Positions 31,039 to 44,097 of a stretch of DNA of 64,000 nt are shown here, one piece after another. Location of the stretch: contig NZ_CP054058.1 of NCBI RefSeq assembly GCF_003935895.2, positions 1,612,001-1,676,000 on the forward strand, read 5' to 3'. The notes under the pieces were generated by a model. The model saw only the letters and a list, made by a program, of their open reading frames with translations, was not told the origin of the DNA and did no database searches. A program made the translations under genes and the position numbers. Each line of letters begins with the position of its first letter. Positions within the stretch are counted from its first letter, which is position 1. The DNA comes from Scandinavium goeteborgense (lineage in GTDB: Bacteria > Pseudomonadota > Gammaproteobacteria > Enterobacterales > Enterobacteriaceae).

Positions 31039-31188
31039 ATGCGTGGATGGCGAACGCAGAGAAAAACCATGCCAATCACACTCACCCCGTTGGGTTACCC
31101 GTAAGACGTATGCTTGAGGTTCAGTAAAGGCTGGAAGCGATAACGCTTTAATGACACAATATTTTTTTCACGGTTTTCAGGATAGGTG

Positions 31189-31602
31189 ATGAAAAAGATT
31201 GCGATTCTCGGCGCGCTGCTGGCATTAAGCGGATGTGTCCAGGTGGATGATTATAATAAGGTGGTCAAAGCGCCAGCGCCTTCGGATCTGGCGGGTTACT
31301 GGCAGTCGGAAGGCCCGCAGAGTGCGATGGTCAGCCCGGAAGCGATAGCCACCCTGGTTATCACCCAAGAGGGCGATACGCTGGATTGTCGCCAGTGGCA
31401 ACGCGTTATTGCGCGACCAGGTAAGCTGATGCTGCGTGATGACGACATTTACAATGTCACTAACAAGAAAGAAGTTTACGCCATCGACAGAGAAGGCGAG
31501 CGTATCGATTACGACCGCATGACCTTAAAACGCGTCGATCGCCCAACTCAGGAATGCGCGGATTACTTGCAGACGAATCCGCTGATTTCTCCGCTGCCGT
31601 AA
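31189..31602 (+). CDS. yedD: Lipoprotein YedD
   Basis: 137 residues from the ATG at 31189, the same length as E. coli YedD. A signal peptide ending in the lipobox LSGC (Cys about residue 16) predicts lipid attachment. The middle block GDTLDCRQWQRVIA is conserved. It belongs to envelope lipoproteins of unknown function. A GTG at 31186 is an alternative start. Confidence 0.93.
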   Translation: MKKIAILGALLALSGCVQVDDYNKVVKAPAPSDLAGYWQSEGPQSAMVSPEAIATLVITQEGDTLDCRQWQRVIARPGKLMLRDDDIYNVTNKKEVYAIDREGERIDYDRMTLKRVDRPTQECADYLQTNPLISPLP

Positions 31603-31663
31603 CCGGGTTTGTGTTAATCACCCCGGCTGGCATCGCGCCGCCGGGATGCGTTTCATTCCTGCC

Positions 31664-33151
31664 TTAAAGCACGTCCTCCATTACCCACACGCTGACGCTG
31701 CCGCCGTTGCAGGTAAAGACGCCGTTGCCTTGCGCATCGGTTTCGACCACTTCCTCGCGATTATTGAGAAAATCTTTCCAGCGCTTGTTGCCGTAGTTGT
31801 CGCCCAGCGTCAGCGTTTTTTCGCCGTCGTCACCGTTGGACAATACCACCACACAGCCGGGCGCTTCGTCGGTCCCGCTGCGGCTGAACGCGATGCAGTT
31901 CGGGTGATCGAACCAGAGCGTTTGCACGCCGTGGGCAAAGCGCTGGCGGGCGTCAATAAGTTCGTGTAACTGCTCAATGACCGGCATGTCTATTTTATAG
32001 CTGTTGCCATCGCCACCGGTATCTTCGTACACCGCCCCGAACAGATCCGCATAGAACACCGACGGCACGCCGTTTTCTCGCAGCAAAATCAGCGCGTAGG
32101 CCAGCGGTTTAAACCACGGTTCGACCGGGGCTTCCAGCGCCTGAAGCGGTTGGGTGTCGTGATTGGTGACCAGGGTAATGGCGTGGAACGGATCGGCTTC
32201 CACCAGCGTACCGGTGAAAATCTGGCTCATGTCATAATCGCGGCCCAGTCGAGAGGCCTCGTGGAATTTCATCTGCAAAGGTGCATCAAACAGCAGCGTC
32301 TGGCCATCGACCTGATCGATGTAGTGCTGAAGCTTATCGACTTCGTGGGACCAGTATTCCGCGATGATAAACAGGGGCTTCGGCGCGACTTCCTGCACGT
32401 GCTCAATCCACTCTTTGTAGAACCACGCCGGAATGTGTTTCACCGCATCGAGACGGAAACCGTCACATTGGGTTTGTTCCATGACCCAGCGCGCCCAGTA
32501 TTTGAGTTCCTCGGTGACCGCGTGATTGCGGAAATCGATATTCTCGCCCATCAGGTAGTCGAAGTTGCCCATTTCATTGTCGACCTGATCGTTCCAGCCT
32601 TCACCGCTGTAATCATTGACGATTTTAAAGACGCCGTTTTCATCCGGATTTTCGATGTGGTCAATGCCGCTGAAGCATTTGTAGTCCCAGATGAACTGCG
32701 AATATTGTCCCGCCCGGACCGGGAAAGTGTATTTGGTCCACGCGTCGCATTCGATCACTTCATCGTCAATCTGCGTTCGGTCCTGTTCATTCACCCGCTG
32801 AACGTGAATGCGTTCTTTTTCATCGGCGCCCATTTTATGGTTCACCACCACGTCGAGCAGTACCGCGATATCATTCTTTTTCAACGCATCGATGGCGGCC
32901 AGCAGTTGAGCTTTATCGCCGTATTTGGTGGCGACCGATCCTTTTTGATCGAACTCGCCGAGGTCGAAAAGATCATAGCTGTCGTAGCCGACGGAATATC
33001 CGCCCGATGCGCCTTTATACGCCGGGGGCAGCCAAATCATGTTGACGCCAATTTCATTGAGATTGGGCGCAAGCGCTTCGACCTCTCGCCACAATTCACC
33101 GCCAGCGGGGTAATACCAGTGAAAACACTGCAACAGGGTAGGATTGCGCAT
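31664..33151 (-). CDS. amyA: Cytoplasmic alpha-amylase AmyA
   Basis: 495 residues, as in E. coli, without a signal peptide. A GH13 enzyme hydrolysing alpha-1,4-glucans inside the cell. Catalytic residues: nucleophile Asp in [10 protein letters not shown], acid Glu in IIAEYW, and transition-state Asp in VTNHDTQP; region I is DVVVNHK. It lies 81 bases downstream of fliT on the same strand, as in E. coli. Confidence 0.96.
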   Translation of the reverse strand: MRNPTLLQCFHWYYPAGGELWREVEALAPNLNEIGVNMIWLPPAYKGASGGYSVGYDSYDLFDLGEFDQKGSVATKYGDKAQLLAAIDALKKNDIAVLLDVVVNHKMGADEKERIHVQRVNEQDRTQIDDEVIECDAWTKYTFPVRAGQYSQFIWDYKCFSGIDHIENPDENGVFKIVNDYSGEGWNDQVDNEMGNFDYLMGENIDFRNHAVTEELKYWARWVMEQTQCDGFRLDAVKHIPAWFYKEWIEHVQEVAPKPLFIIAEYWSHEVDKLQHYIDQVDGQTLLFDAPLQMKFHEASRLGRDYDMSQIFTGTLVEADPFHAITLVTNHDTQPLQALEAPVEPWFKPLAYALILLRENGVPSVFYADLFGAVYEDTGGDGNSYKIDMPVIEQLHELIDARQRFAHGVQTLWFDHPNCIAFSRSGTDEAPGCVVVLSNGDDGEKTLTLGDNYGNKRWKDFLNNREEVVETDAQGNGVFTCNGGSVSVWVMEDVL

Positions 33152-33232
33152 ACACAGACTCCGTGTGACAAGGAGACTCTAGTATGGAATACAAAGCGGG
33201 AAAACGCCTGGCGCGCAGCGCGCGCCAGCGAA

Positions 33233-33610
33233 TCAGTTGGTTGGAGTGTCGCGGCTTTCCTGCGGGACCAGAACGTGGCCGCCCTGTTTGCCGTAGGTGG
33301 TGAGGACCGATTTTTGAATGGTGGACTGACCCACCAGTTTTGCCAGCTCCTCCATTCGCGCCTGCAGCAGGCGCTTGACCTCGGTTTCGTTATCGAGGAT
33401 AGCGCGCAGTACCGGGCGCAGCTGATCCTGAATGACGGTCGACGGCTCCGTTTGTTGCGTGATTTCTGCCAGTTTTTGCACCGCACTGACATACTCCATT
33501 TCACAGGCGATCAGTTCGTCCCATTGTCCTTCTGTGGCGAATCGCAGCATGACGAGGCTTCGGTCAAGCAGCTGCTGGTACAGGCTATAGAGTTGCGGTG
33601 CAGTGCTCAT
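33233..33610 (-). CDS. fliT: FliD export chaperone and FlhDC inhibitor FliT
   Basis: 125 residues (E. coli 121), mostly alpha-helical. FliT binds the C-terminus of FliD before export; once free, it binds FlhC and lowers class 2 expression. Start [18 protein letters not shown] overlaps the fliS stop by one base, consistent with coupling in fliDST. Confidence 0.94.
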   Translation of the reverse strand: MSTAPQLYSLYQQLLDRSLVMLRFATEGQWDELIACEMEYVSAVQKLAEITQQTEPSTVIQDQLRPVLRAILDNETEVKRLLQARMEELAKLVGQSTIQKSVLTTYGKQGGHVLVPQESRDTPTN

Positions 33611-34020
33611 TAGACGGCGTCCTGAATCAGAGTGGGCGAGAGGGCAACTTCCTTCCAGGCATCAGCGATATCGCGCAGCAGGGCTTCTACCTCTTCGACG
33701 GCAGACACCTCGTTACGCAGATTGGCCTGCAGAAGACGCCTTACCATATAGGCGTAAAGAGCAATCAGGTTTTGCGTTAGATCATCTCCACTCTCTTCAT
33801 CCAGCCCGACTTTGAGGCCGTTTTCGATAATGTTGATGGCTTTAGAGAGGGAAAGGCCTTTCCCCTCAAGGTTGTTGTCTTGCATAAACAGGCGCGCGCG
33901 CACCAGTGCGCTGAGTGCACCATCAAACAACAGAGTCACCAGCTGCTGCTGGCTCGCGCTCATTACTGCGCTTTCGACTCCGATTTTTGCGTAGGCCTGT
34001 GTGCCTTTTGCGCCGTACAT
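33610..34020 (-). CDS. fliS: Flagellin export chaperone FliS
   Basis: 136 residues, beginning [19 protein letters not shown] with the Tyr-containing N-terminal motif of FliS. A four-helix bundle that caps the C-terminal D0 segment of FliC and delivers it to FlhA. Second gene of fliDST. Confidence 0.96.
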   Translation of the reverse strand: MYGAKGTQAYAKIGVESAVMSASQQQLVTLLFDGALSALVRARLFMQDNNLEGKGLSLSKAINIIENGLKVGLDEESGDDLTQNLIALYAYMVRRLLQANLRNEVSAVEEVEALLRDIADAWKEVALSPTLIQDAV

Positions 34021-34042
34021 GTTAGCTCCTGGGCGAATTTAG

Positions 34043-35449
34043 TTAGCTTTTGCTGCTGGAAGACGTTTCGAACTGCTGCGTCAGATAGCTGCTGGTGGAA
34101 TTCAGCGAGCTCATCATCACGTCCAGCTGGGTAAACTGGGCTTTGTAACGGGCCACCATGGTATCGATGCGGTCGCTGGCGGCGTTGTACTGAGTGGTCA
34201 GGTTGTTCAGGGTTTTGCTCACGCCATCGGTCGCGGCCTGAATAATCCCGGTCGTCGAGAGCCAGCTGGTCAGGTTGCTGCCCATGGTGGTGGTGATGCC
34301 GGTGTTTTTGCCGTCGCCGACAAACATGTCTTTGATGTCTGCGGAGTTGGTTTTCAGCGCGCTTTCCAGTTTGGTGCTGTCGACGGTCAGTTTGCCGGTG
34401 CTTGGGTCAGAAGTGATACCAATCTGCGCCAGGGTTTTATACGCTGAGCTGCCGGTGGAGCTGGACAACATACTTTTCAGCTGGGTCTGAATGGTGCGCA
34501 GGGTGCTGTCGCCGAGCAGGGCGCCGTTGCTGGTGTCCTGGGCATCGGTCCCGGCATCGACTTTGGTGTACTTGGTGAGCGAGCTGAAGGTGTCCTGCAG
34601 GGCGTTATACGCCGTGACCCACGCGTTAATGGCGCTTTCAGATTTTGAGGTGTCTTTCGCAATCGTCAGCGTCTGGTTGCCTGTGGTGGTGTCGTTCAGA
34701 TTCAGCGTGATGTCTTCCAGCGCATCGCTGATGGTGTTGCTGCTGTTCTCGATATCGACATTGTTAATTTTGAGTTTGGCGTTCTGCGCCGTAACGGACT
34801 CTTCCATGCCGCCATTGCCGGACGCGTCGTAGCCCATAAAGCTTTGCAGGGCACTGTCACCGCTGACGCTGATGGTCATTGCGTTATCAGAGCCGGTATC
34901 GTTGGCGGTGACAGACAGACGGTACTGACCGTTACCGACGTTGATGATACTGGCGCTGACGCCAGCGTCGGCTTTGTTAATCGCATCGCGAATGCCGCTC
35001 AGTGAAGAGTTGGCCGCGCTGATATCAATCTTGACCGGATCTTTGCCACCGCCTTGCTGAATAGTGATGCTGCTGTCAGCGCTGGCAATCGCGGTTTTGC
35101 TGTCGGCCTGGGTGTTGGTGGTGGTCAGCGTCTGGGCCTGGGCCAGCTGCGACACGCTTATGGTGTATTTCCCGGCGATCGCATTGCCGGTGGTGGTGGC
35201 ACTGAACGCAGAAGAGCTGCTGCTGGTAGTGGTCGAGGTAAATAAATCAGCGTTGCTCAGCGCAGTGTTGGCGGTCTGGAAAGAAACCAGCGCGCTTTTT
35301 AAGGTTCCGTATCCGCTCAGTTTTGCGGTATAGGAAGACTGTTGAGTCGATATCGGGGTCAACGTCGCTTTTTCAGCGGCTTCAAGGTTATCCAGGATGG
35401 TGCTTAAATCGAGACCCGAACCTATTCCCAGTGTTGAAATACTTGCCAT
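34043..35449 (-). CDS. fliD: Filament cap protein FliD
   Basis: 468 residues, as in E. coli. N-terminal block ISTLGIGSGLDLSTILDNL and C-terminal coiled segment (YKAQFTQLDVMMSSLNST) are conserved; the Thr/Ser-rich centre is variable. A pentamer at the filament tip folds flagellin into place. A sigma-28 promoter lies upstream (35492-35518). Confidence 0.96.
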   Translation of the reverse strand: MASISTLGIGSGLDLSTILDNLEAAEKATLTPISTQQSSYTAKLSGYGTLKSALVSFQTANTALSNADLFTSTTTSSSSSAFSATTTGNAIAGKYTISVSQLAQAQTLTTTNTQADSKTAIASADSSITIQQGGGKDPVKIDISAANSSLSGIRDAINKADAGVSASIINVGNGQYRLSVTANDTGSDNAMTISVSGDSALQSFMGYDASGNGGMEESVTAQNAKLKINNVDIENSSNTISDALEDITLNLNDTTTGNQTLTIAKDTSKSESAINAWVTAYNALQDTFSSLTKYTKVDAGTDAQDTSNGALLGDSTLRTIQTQLKSMLSSSTGSSAYKTLAQIGITSDPSTGKLTVDSTKLESALKTNSADIKDMFVGDGKNTGITTTMGSNLTSWLSTTGIIQAATDGVSKTLNNLTTQYNAASDRIDTMVARYKAQFTQLDVMMSSLNSTSSYLTQQFETSSSSKS

Positions 35450-35491
35450 ATTTATTCCTTAATGTAGCGACATGTAGAATGAATACCGGGG

Positions 35492-35518
35492 TTATCGGCG
35501 GGATTGGCGCAAAGTTTA
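35492..35518 (-). promoter_or_regulatory. FliA (sigma-28) promoter of fliDST
   Basis: On the minus strand TAAACTTT, 11 bases, GCCGATAA: a near-perfect match to TAAAGTTT-N11-GCCGATAA, 43 bases upstream of the fliD start. Confidence 0.92.
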
Positions 35519-35613
35519 CGTTTAATTTTCTTTTTTTAATGGCGGGAATAAAGGCAACAGGGAAGACTATTTCGGCGGCTAAAAAATTATTCCAGTGTTT
35601 GTGAAAAAAAATC

Positions 35614-35640
35614 TAAAGGTTAGTGGGAGGGCGACGATAA
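35614..35640 (+). promoter_or_regulatory. FliA (sigma-28) promoter of fliC
   Basis: TAAAGGTT (35614-35621), 11 bases, GACGATAA (35633-35640): one or two mismatches from the sigma-28 consensus in each element. It lies 76 bases before the fliC ATG. The 267-base fliD-fliC gap holds only these two divergent promoters and leaders. Confidence 0.9.
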
Positions 35641-35716
35641 CCACATTGACGGCGATTGAGCCGACGGGTGGAAACCCAAACCGTAACCACAGATTTGAAA
35701 CACAGGAAACGAAATC

Positions 35717-36922
35717 ATGGCACAAGTCATCAATACCAACAGCCTCTCGCTGATCACTCAGAACAACATCAACAAAAACCAGTCTGCTCTGTCGACTTCC
35801 ATTGAGCGTCTGTCTTCTGGTCTGCGTATCAACAGCGCGAAAGACGATGCGGCGGGCCAGGCGATTGCTAACCGCTTCACCTCTAACATCAAGGGCCTGA
35901 CTCAGGCTGCGCGTAACGCCAACGACGGTATCTCTGTGGCACAGACCACTGAAGGCGCACTGTCCGAAATCAACAACAACTTACAGCGTGTACGTGAACT
36001 GACCGTTCAGGCTTCTACCGGTACTAACTCTGATTCCGACCTGTCTTCAATCCAGGACGAAATCAAATCCCGTCTGTCTGAAATTGACCGCGTATCCGGT
36101 CAGACTCAGTTCAACGGCGTGAACGTTCTGGCAAAAGACGGCAAAATGTCTATCCAGGTTGGCGCGAACGATGGCGAAACCATCGATATCGACCTGAAGA
36201 AAATCGACTCCAAGACTCTGGGTCTGGACAGCTTTAACGTAAATGGTCCTAAAGGTACACCAGTTGCGTTGGCTGGTGCTCCTGACTTCCAGGCTTATTA
36301 CGGTGCGACAACTAATGTTACTCAGGCAACTGTAGGTGAAAAAGGTACTACTGACGATCTGTCTACCCGTCTGGGTCTGGCTGCTGGTGGCGCTAAATTG
36401 GATGGCACTAACGTTTATACAGATGATAACGGCAATATGTTTGCTAAAGTTACCATCAAATCGGCAAGCCCTGCAGAAACTAACAACCTGAAAGCAAACG
36501 GTTTTGATATTGCAAATGGTTCAAGCAAAGACTTCTTTATCGCCATTGATCCGCAGTCTGCTGATACTGCTGCAACTGCGGGTACTGCCGCGTTCAAAGT
36601 TGACACTCAGAACCTTAGTCTGAGCAGCCTGACTACCGGTGCAAGCTCTGATCCTCTGGCTAAACTGGATGAAGCTATCGCATCCGTCGATAAATTCCGT
36701 TCTTCTCTGGGTGCTATCCAGAACCGTCTGGGTTCTGCGGTAACCAACCTGAACAACACCACCACCAACCTGTCTGAAGCGCAGTCCCGTATTCAGGACG
36801 CCGACTATGCGACCGAAGTGTCGAACATGTCTAAAGCGCAGATTATCCAGCAGGCGGGTAACTCCGTGTTAGCTAAAGCAAACCAGGTTCCACAGCAGGT
36901 TCTGTCTCTGCTGCAGGGCTAA
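35717..36922 (+). CDS. fliC: Flagellin FliC
   Basis: 401 residues, shorter than E. coli K-12 flagellin (498). The conserved D0/D1 ends are intact: INTNSLSLITQNNINKNQSA at the start and VLAKANQVPQQVLSLLQG at the end. The exposed centre (about residues 175-310) is species-specific, with codon usage less biased than the ends, as expected for a region exchanged by recombination or under diversifying selection. No fliB methylase gene lies next to it. Confidence 0.97.
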   Translation: MAQVINTNSLSLITQNNINKNQSALSTSIERLSSGLRINSAKDDAAGQAIANRFTSNIKGLTQAARNANDGISVAQTTEGALSEINNNLQRVRELTVQASTGTNSDSDLSSIQDEIKSRLSEIDRVSGQTQFNGVNVLAKDGKMSIQVGANDGETIDIDLKKIDSKTLGLDSFNVNGPKGTPVALAGAPDFQAYYGATTNVTQATVGEKGTTDDLSTRLGLAAGGAKLDGTNVYTDDNGNMFAKVTIKSASPAETNNLKANGFDIANGSSKDFFIAIDPQSADTAATAGTAAFKVDTQNLSLSSLTTGASSDPLAKLDEAIASVDKFRSSLGAIQNRLGSAVTNLNNTTTNLSEAQSRIQDADYATEVSNMSKAQIIQQAGNSVLAKANQVPQQVLSLLQG

Positions 36923-36939
36923 TCCTGAATTTGCTACTC

Positions 36940-36965
36940 AACCCCGCTTCGGCGGGGTTTTTTCG
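36940..36965 (+). terminator. fliC terminator
   Basis: ACCCCGC pairs with GCGGGGT around a short TTCG loop (tetraloop stem), followed by seven T. Confidence 0.9.
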
Positions 36966-37021
36966 TTTTAGAGTTTTACTTAACTCTCCAAATAACCCCC
37001 CCTTTTAGCCACTATTCCGTC

Positions 37022-37060
37022 GATTAAAACCCCTCCAGAAACGGATAATCATGCCGATAA
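37022..37060 (+). promoter_or_regulatory. fliA promoter region
   Basis: Contains GATAAT (37044-37049) and GCCGATAA (37053-37060), both kept from the E. coli fliA upstream region where sigma-70 (FlhDC-dependent) and sigma-28 promoters overlap. The matching -35 elements are not clear by eye. Confidence 0.5.
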
Positions 37061-37085
37061 CTCAACTATTGCAGGGCTGTTTATC

Positions 37086-37817
37086 GTGAATTCACTGTAT
37101 ACCGCTGAAGGTGTAATGGATAAACACTCGCTGTGGCAGCGTTATGTCCCTTTGGTGCGACACGAAGCATTGCGCCTTCAGGTGCGCCTGCCCGCGAGCG
37201 TGGAACTGGACGATCTGCTTCAGGCGGGCGGCATTGGGTTATTGAATGCCGTCGAACGTTACGATGCTCTGCAAGGCACGGCATTTACCACCTATGCAGT
37301 ACAGCGCATACGTGGCGCGATGCTGGACGAATTGCGCAGCCGCGATTGGGTGCCGCGCAGCGTCCGCCGCAATGCCCGAGAAGTGGCGCAGGCGATGGGT
37401 CAACTGGAACAGGAACTGGGACGCAACGCGACGGAAACAGAAGTCGCACAGCGCCTTGGCATTGCTGTTGAAGAGTATCGACAGATGCTGCTGGATACCA
37501 ATAACAGCCAGATCTTCTCCTACGACGAGTGGCGGGAAGAGCACGGCGACAGTATCGAGCTGGTGACTGAAGAGAATCAACAGGAGAACCCGCTCCATCA
37601 ACTGATGGAAGGCAACCTGCGTCAGCGCGTGATGGACGCCATTGAAGCGTTACCGGAACGTGAGCAGCTGGTGCTGACGCTCTACTACCAGGAAGAGCTC
37701 AATCTGAAAGAGATTGGGGCGGTGCTGGAAGTCGGAGAGTCGCGCGTCAGTCAGCTTCACAGTCAGGCCATCAAGCGTTTGCGAACAAAACTGGGTCGGT
37801 ACCAGGAAGGCGGTTAA
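37086..37817 (+). CDS. fliA: Flagellar sigma factor FliA (sigma-28)
   Basis: 243 residues from the GTG at 37086, as in E. coli (239 residues, also GTG). Sigma regions 2 (LLQAGGIGLLNAVERYDA ... FTTYAVQRIRGAML), 3 and 4 (LNLKEIGAVLEVGESRVSQL helix-turn-helix) are clear. It directs class 3 flagellar transcription and is held by FlgM until the hook is complete. First gene of fliAZ. Confidence 0.97.
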   Translation: MNSLYTAEGVMDKHSLWQRYVPLVRHEALRLQVRLPASVELDDLLQAGGIGLLNAVERYDALQGTAFTTYAVQRIRGAMLDELRSRDWVPRSVRRNAREVAQAMGQLEQELGRNATETEVAQRLGIAVEEYRQMLLDTNNSQIFSYDEWREEHGDSIELVTEENQQENPLHQLMEGNLRQRVMDAIEALPEREQLVLTLYYQEELNLKEIGAVLEVGESRVSQLHSQAIKRLRTKLGRYQEGG

Positions 37818-37869
37818 GCCGTCGCTCCTGGAGTAATGCCGCACATAGCATTGACTACCAGGAGTTATC

Positions 37870-38418
37870 ATGACGGTGCAGCAGGTAAAAAGACGGCCTT
37901 TAAGCCGCTATCTCAAAGACTTTAAACACAGCCAGACGCATTGTGCCCACTGCCACAAAATGCTTGATCGCATTACGCTTGTGCGCAGCGGGGAAATCGT
38001 CAACAAAATCGCCATTTCCCGCCTCGATACCTTAATGGACGAAGCCGACTGGCTGCAGGAGCGCCGCGAGTGGGTCGCGCTGTGCCGTTTCTGCGGCGAT
38101 CTGCACTGCAAAGAGCAGAGCGACTTCTTCGATATCCTCGGCTTTAAACAGTATCTCTTCGAACAAACCGACATGAGCCCGGGCACCGTGCGCGAATATG
38201 TGGTTCGCCTGCGTCGTCTCGGCAATCATCTGTCGGCTCTGAAAATCGACCGCGAACTGCTCGATGGCGAAGCGGACGAAAATCTCGCACCGTGGCTTCC
38301 GCAGACCAGCACCAACAATTACCGCATCGCGCTGCGAAAATATTCGCAATTCAAAAACCTGCGTCCTGCGATGGGCCAGCAGAAGTTCGCGTATCAGGCA
38401 ACCTCTGATATATATTAA
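37870..38418 (+). CDS. fliZ: Flagellar regulator FliZ
   Basis: 182 residues (E. coli 183). A core-binding, integrase-like DNA-binding protein that blocks RpoS-dependent promoters and so favours motility over curli. The conserved block LRRLGNHLSALKIDREL contains the recognition helix region. It lies 52 bases after fliA. Confidence 0.95.
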   Translation: MTVQQVKRRPLSRYLKDFKHSQTHCAHCHKMLDRITLVRSGEIVNKIAISRLDTLMDEADWLQERREWVALCRFCGDLHCKEQSDFFDILGFKQYLFEQTDMSPGTVREYVVRLRRLGNHLSALKIDRELLDGEADENLAPWLPQTSTNNYRIALRKYSQFKNLRPAMGQQKFAYQATSDIY

Positions 38419-38502
38419 ATTTGAATGGCATATAACGGACGGGTATTAGCTGTTTTTCGCAAACGTCTTACACTGCAAAAAATTCGAATTTTCGGGGGAA
38501 TG

Positions 38503-39303
38503 ATGAAATTAGCATTTATGGGCCGTCAGGCTCTGATGGGCATGATGGCCGTGGCGCTGGTCGCCGGGGCGAGCGTGAAAACCTTCGCGGCAGAAAACCT
38601 GCTGAGCCAGGTTAAAGAGCGCGGTTCACTGCGCGTGGGCCTGGAAGGGACTTATCCTCCGTTCAGCTTCCAGGGCGATGACGGCAAACTGACCGGCTTT
38701 GAAGTGGAATTTGCGCAGGAACTGGCGAAACATCTGGGCGTGAAAGCGGACCTGAAACCGACCAAATGGGACGGGATGCTGGCCTCGCTGGATTCCAAAC
38801 GTATCGACGTGGTGATTAACCAGGTCACCATTTCTGACGTGCGTAAGAAGAAGTATGACTTCTCCACGCCGTATACCGTGTCCGGTGTTCAGGCGCTGGT
38901 GAAAAAAGGCAACGAAGGCGTTATCAAGACCGCAGCTGATCTGAAAGGCAAAAAAGTCGGCGTGGGTCTGGGCACCAACTATGAAGAGTGGCTGCGCCAG
39001 AACGTGCAGGGCGTGGATGTGCGTACCTATGATGACGATCCGACTAAATACCAGGATCTGCGCGTAGGCCGTATCGATGCCATTCTGGTTGACCGTCTGG
39101 CGGCGTTGGATCTGGTGAAGAAAACCAATAATACGTTGGCCGTCACCGGTGAAGCGTTCTCCCGCCAGGAGTCTGGCGTTGCGCTGCGTAAAGGCAACGA
39201 AGACATGCTGAAAGCCATCGATGCCGCGATTGCGGACATGCAGAAAGACGGTAGCCTGAAAGCGCTGTCTGAAAAATGGTTCGGCGCTGACGTTACAAAG
39301 TAA
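38503..39303 (+). CDS. tcyJ: Periplasmic L-cystine-binding protein TcyJ (FliY)
   Basis: 266 residues from the ATG at 38503; an ATG one codon earlier is equivalent. The upstream open frame to 38425 is leader. Signal peptide ending about VKTFAAE, then an SBP_bac_3 fold: RVGLEGTYPPFSF at the start and the DVVINQVTISDVRKKKYDFS block. It feeds L-cystine (and diaminopimelate) to the TcyLN transporter. In E. coli dcyD follows directly; here another gene lies between them and a terminator ends tcyJ, so it may be transcribed apart. Confidence 0.95.
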   Translation: MKLAFMGRQALMGMMAVALVAGASVKTFAAENLLSQVKERGSLRVGLEGTYPPFSFQGDDGKLTGFEVEFAQELAKHLGVKADLKPTKWDGMLASLDSKRIDVVINQVTISDVRKKKYDFSTPYTVSGVQALVKKGNEGVIKTAADLKGKKVGVGLGTNYEEWLRQNVQGVDVRTYDDDPTKYQDLRVGRIDAILVDRLAALDLVKKTNNTLAVTGEAFSRQESGVALRKGNEDMLKAIDAAIADMQKDGSLKALSEKWFGADVTK

Positions 39304-39347
39304 ACGGTTATTACTCAAGGGCGTTATCTGACGCCCCAAATTAAAGA

Positions 39348-39381
39348 AAAAGTCCCGGTCGTGAGATCGGGACTTTTTTTG
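39348..39381 (+). terminator. tcyJ terminator
   Basis: AAAAAGTCCCG pairs with CGGGACTTTTT with a T-run, 45 bases after the tcyJ stop. Confidence 0.88.
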
Positions 39382-39584
39382 CTTTTTCAGATTACACAAT
39401 TTACCCGGCTGACGTTCATCGCTAACGAATTATTTAGCTGAATACTCCACTGTGTATTAATACAAAATAATTATAACTGCATAATAAAATGGGAAAAATA
39501 GCCTATGCGTGCAATGCGCGCGATCAATGTTAAACGGCGGAAGTTCATGATAATAGCGGGATAGTCAATTGAGGGAATAATAAA

Positions 39585-42667
<3,083 letters not shown>

Positions 42668-42679
42668 AAAGAAGCCATA

Positions 42680-43348
42680 ATGCAAGAAAGTATCCAACTG
42701 GTTATTGATTCGCTGCCTTATTTGCTAAAAGGCGCGGTGTTCACGCTACAGCTGAGTATTGGCGGGATGTTCTTCGGCCTGGTGCTGGGTTTTATACTGG
42801 CGCTGATGCGCATGTCTGCCATCGGGCCGGTGCGCTGGATTGCCCGTTTTTACACCTCGATTTTCCGCGGTACGCCGCTTATCGCCCAGCTGTTTATGAT
42901 CTATTACGGTCTGCCACAGTTCGGTATCGAGCTGGATCCGATTCCGGCCGCGATGATTGGCCTGTCGCTCAACACCGCGGCGTATACCTCTGAAACGCTG
43001 CGTGCGGCAATTTCCTCGATTGATAAAGGTCAGTGGGAAGCTGCGGCGAGTATCGGCATGACGCCATGGCAAACGCTGCGTCGCGCGATCCTGCCGCAGG
43101 CCGCACGCGTGGCGCTGCCGCCGCTGTCGAACAGCTTTATTAGCCTGGTAAAAGACACCTCGCTGGCGGCAACCATTCAGGTGCCGGAACTGTTCCGACA
43201 GGCGCAGCTCATCACCTCGCGTACGCTGGAAGTGTTCACCATGTACCTGGCCGCATCGCTGATTTACTGGGTGATGGCGACCGTGCTGTCCGCGTTACAG
43301 AACTACTTCGAAAACCAGCTGAATCGCCAGGAGCGTGACCCGAAATGA
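42680..43348 (+). CDS. tcyL: L-cystine ABC transporter permease TcyL (YecS)
   Basis: 222 residues, about five transmembrane helices, with the EAA loop EAAASIGMTPWQTLRRAILP that contacts the ATPase. His/Glu/Gln-type amino-acid permease family. Overlaps tcyN by four bases (ATGA). Confidence 0.95.
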   Translation: MQESIQLVIDSLPYLLKGAVFTLQLSIGGMFFGLVLGFILALMRMSAIGPVRWIARFYTSIFRGTPLIAQLFMIYYGLPQFGIELDPIPAAMIGLSLNTAAYTSETLRAAISSIDKGQWEAAASIGMTPWQTLRRAILPQAARVALPPLSNSFISLVKDTSLAATIQVPELFRQAQLITSRTLEVFTMYLAASLIYWVMATVLSALQNYFENQLNRQERDPK

Positions 43349-44097
43349 GTGCTATCGACGTTAAAAACCTGGTCAAAAAATTCCACGGTCAGACGGTGCT
43401 GCACGGGATCGATCTGGAAGTTAAAGAGGGCGAAGTGGTGGCGATTATCGGGCCGAGCGGCTCGGGAAAAACGACGTTGCTGCGCAGCATCAACCTGCTG
43501 GAACAGCCGGAAAGCGGCACGATTCGGGTGGGTGATATCACCATCGACGCCGCGCGTCCCCTGAGTCAGCAAAAAGGGCTGATTCGCAATTTACGCCAGC
43601 ATGTGGGATTTGTGTTCCAGAACTTCAATTTGTTCCCGCACCGCACAGTGATGGAGAACATCATTGAAGGGCCGGTGATCGTCAAAGGGGAAAGCAAAAG
43701 CGAAGCGACCACCCTGGCGCGCGAACTGCTGGCGAAAGTGGGGCTGTCGGGCAAAGAAACCAGCTATCCGCGACGCTTATCCGGCGGGCAGCAGCAGCGT
43801 GTGGCCATTGCCCGGGCGCTGGCTATGCGTCCGGACGTCATCTTGTTTGATGAACCGACTTCTGCGCTGGATCCGGAACTGGTGGGCGAGGTGTTGAGCA
43901 CCATTCGCCAGCTGGCTCAGGAGAAACGCACGATGGTGATTGTGACCCACGAAATGAGCTTTGCGCGCGACGTCGCCGATCGCGCCATCTTCATGGATCA
44001 GGGCCGTATCGTGGAGCAGGGCGATGCTAAATCGTTGTTTGCTAATCCGCAGCAGCCGCGTACTCGTCAGTTCCTCGAAAAATTCCTCATGCAGTAA
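43345..44097 (+). CDS. tcyN: L-cystine ABC transporter ATPase TcyN (YecC)
   Basis: 250 residues. Walker A GPSGSGKTT near residue 38, Q-loop FVFQNFNLFPH, signature LSGGQQQR and Walker B ILFDEPTSALDPE are all present. It energises TcyJ/TcyL uptake of cystine. Last gene of the dcyD-tcyLN operon; a GTGGCCTGG hairpin follows at 44104-44126. Confidence 0.96.
   Translation: MSAIDVKNLVKKFHGQTVLHGIDLEVKEGEVVAIIGPSGSGKTTLLRSINLLEQPESGTIRVGDITIDAARPLSQQKGLIRNLRQHVGFVFQNFNLFPHRTVMENIIEGPVIVKGESKSEATTLARELLAKVGLSGKETSYPRRLSGGQQQRVAIARALAMRPDVILFDEPTSALDPELVGEVLSTIRQLAQEKRTMVIVTHEMSFARDVADRAIFMDQGRIVEQGDAKSLFANPQQPRTRQFLEKFLMQ

Noticed and set aside
32150..33613. 487-codon open frame on the plus strand across amyA and fliT
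   Set aside because: It is the antisense shadow of amyA and fliT, which are certain; the translation has no family character, and long antisense frames are common in GC-rich enteric genes.
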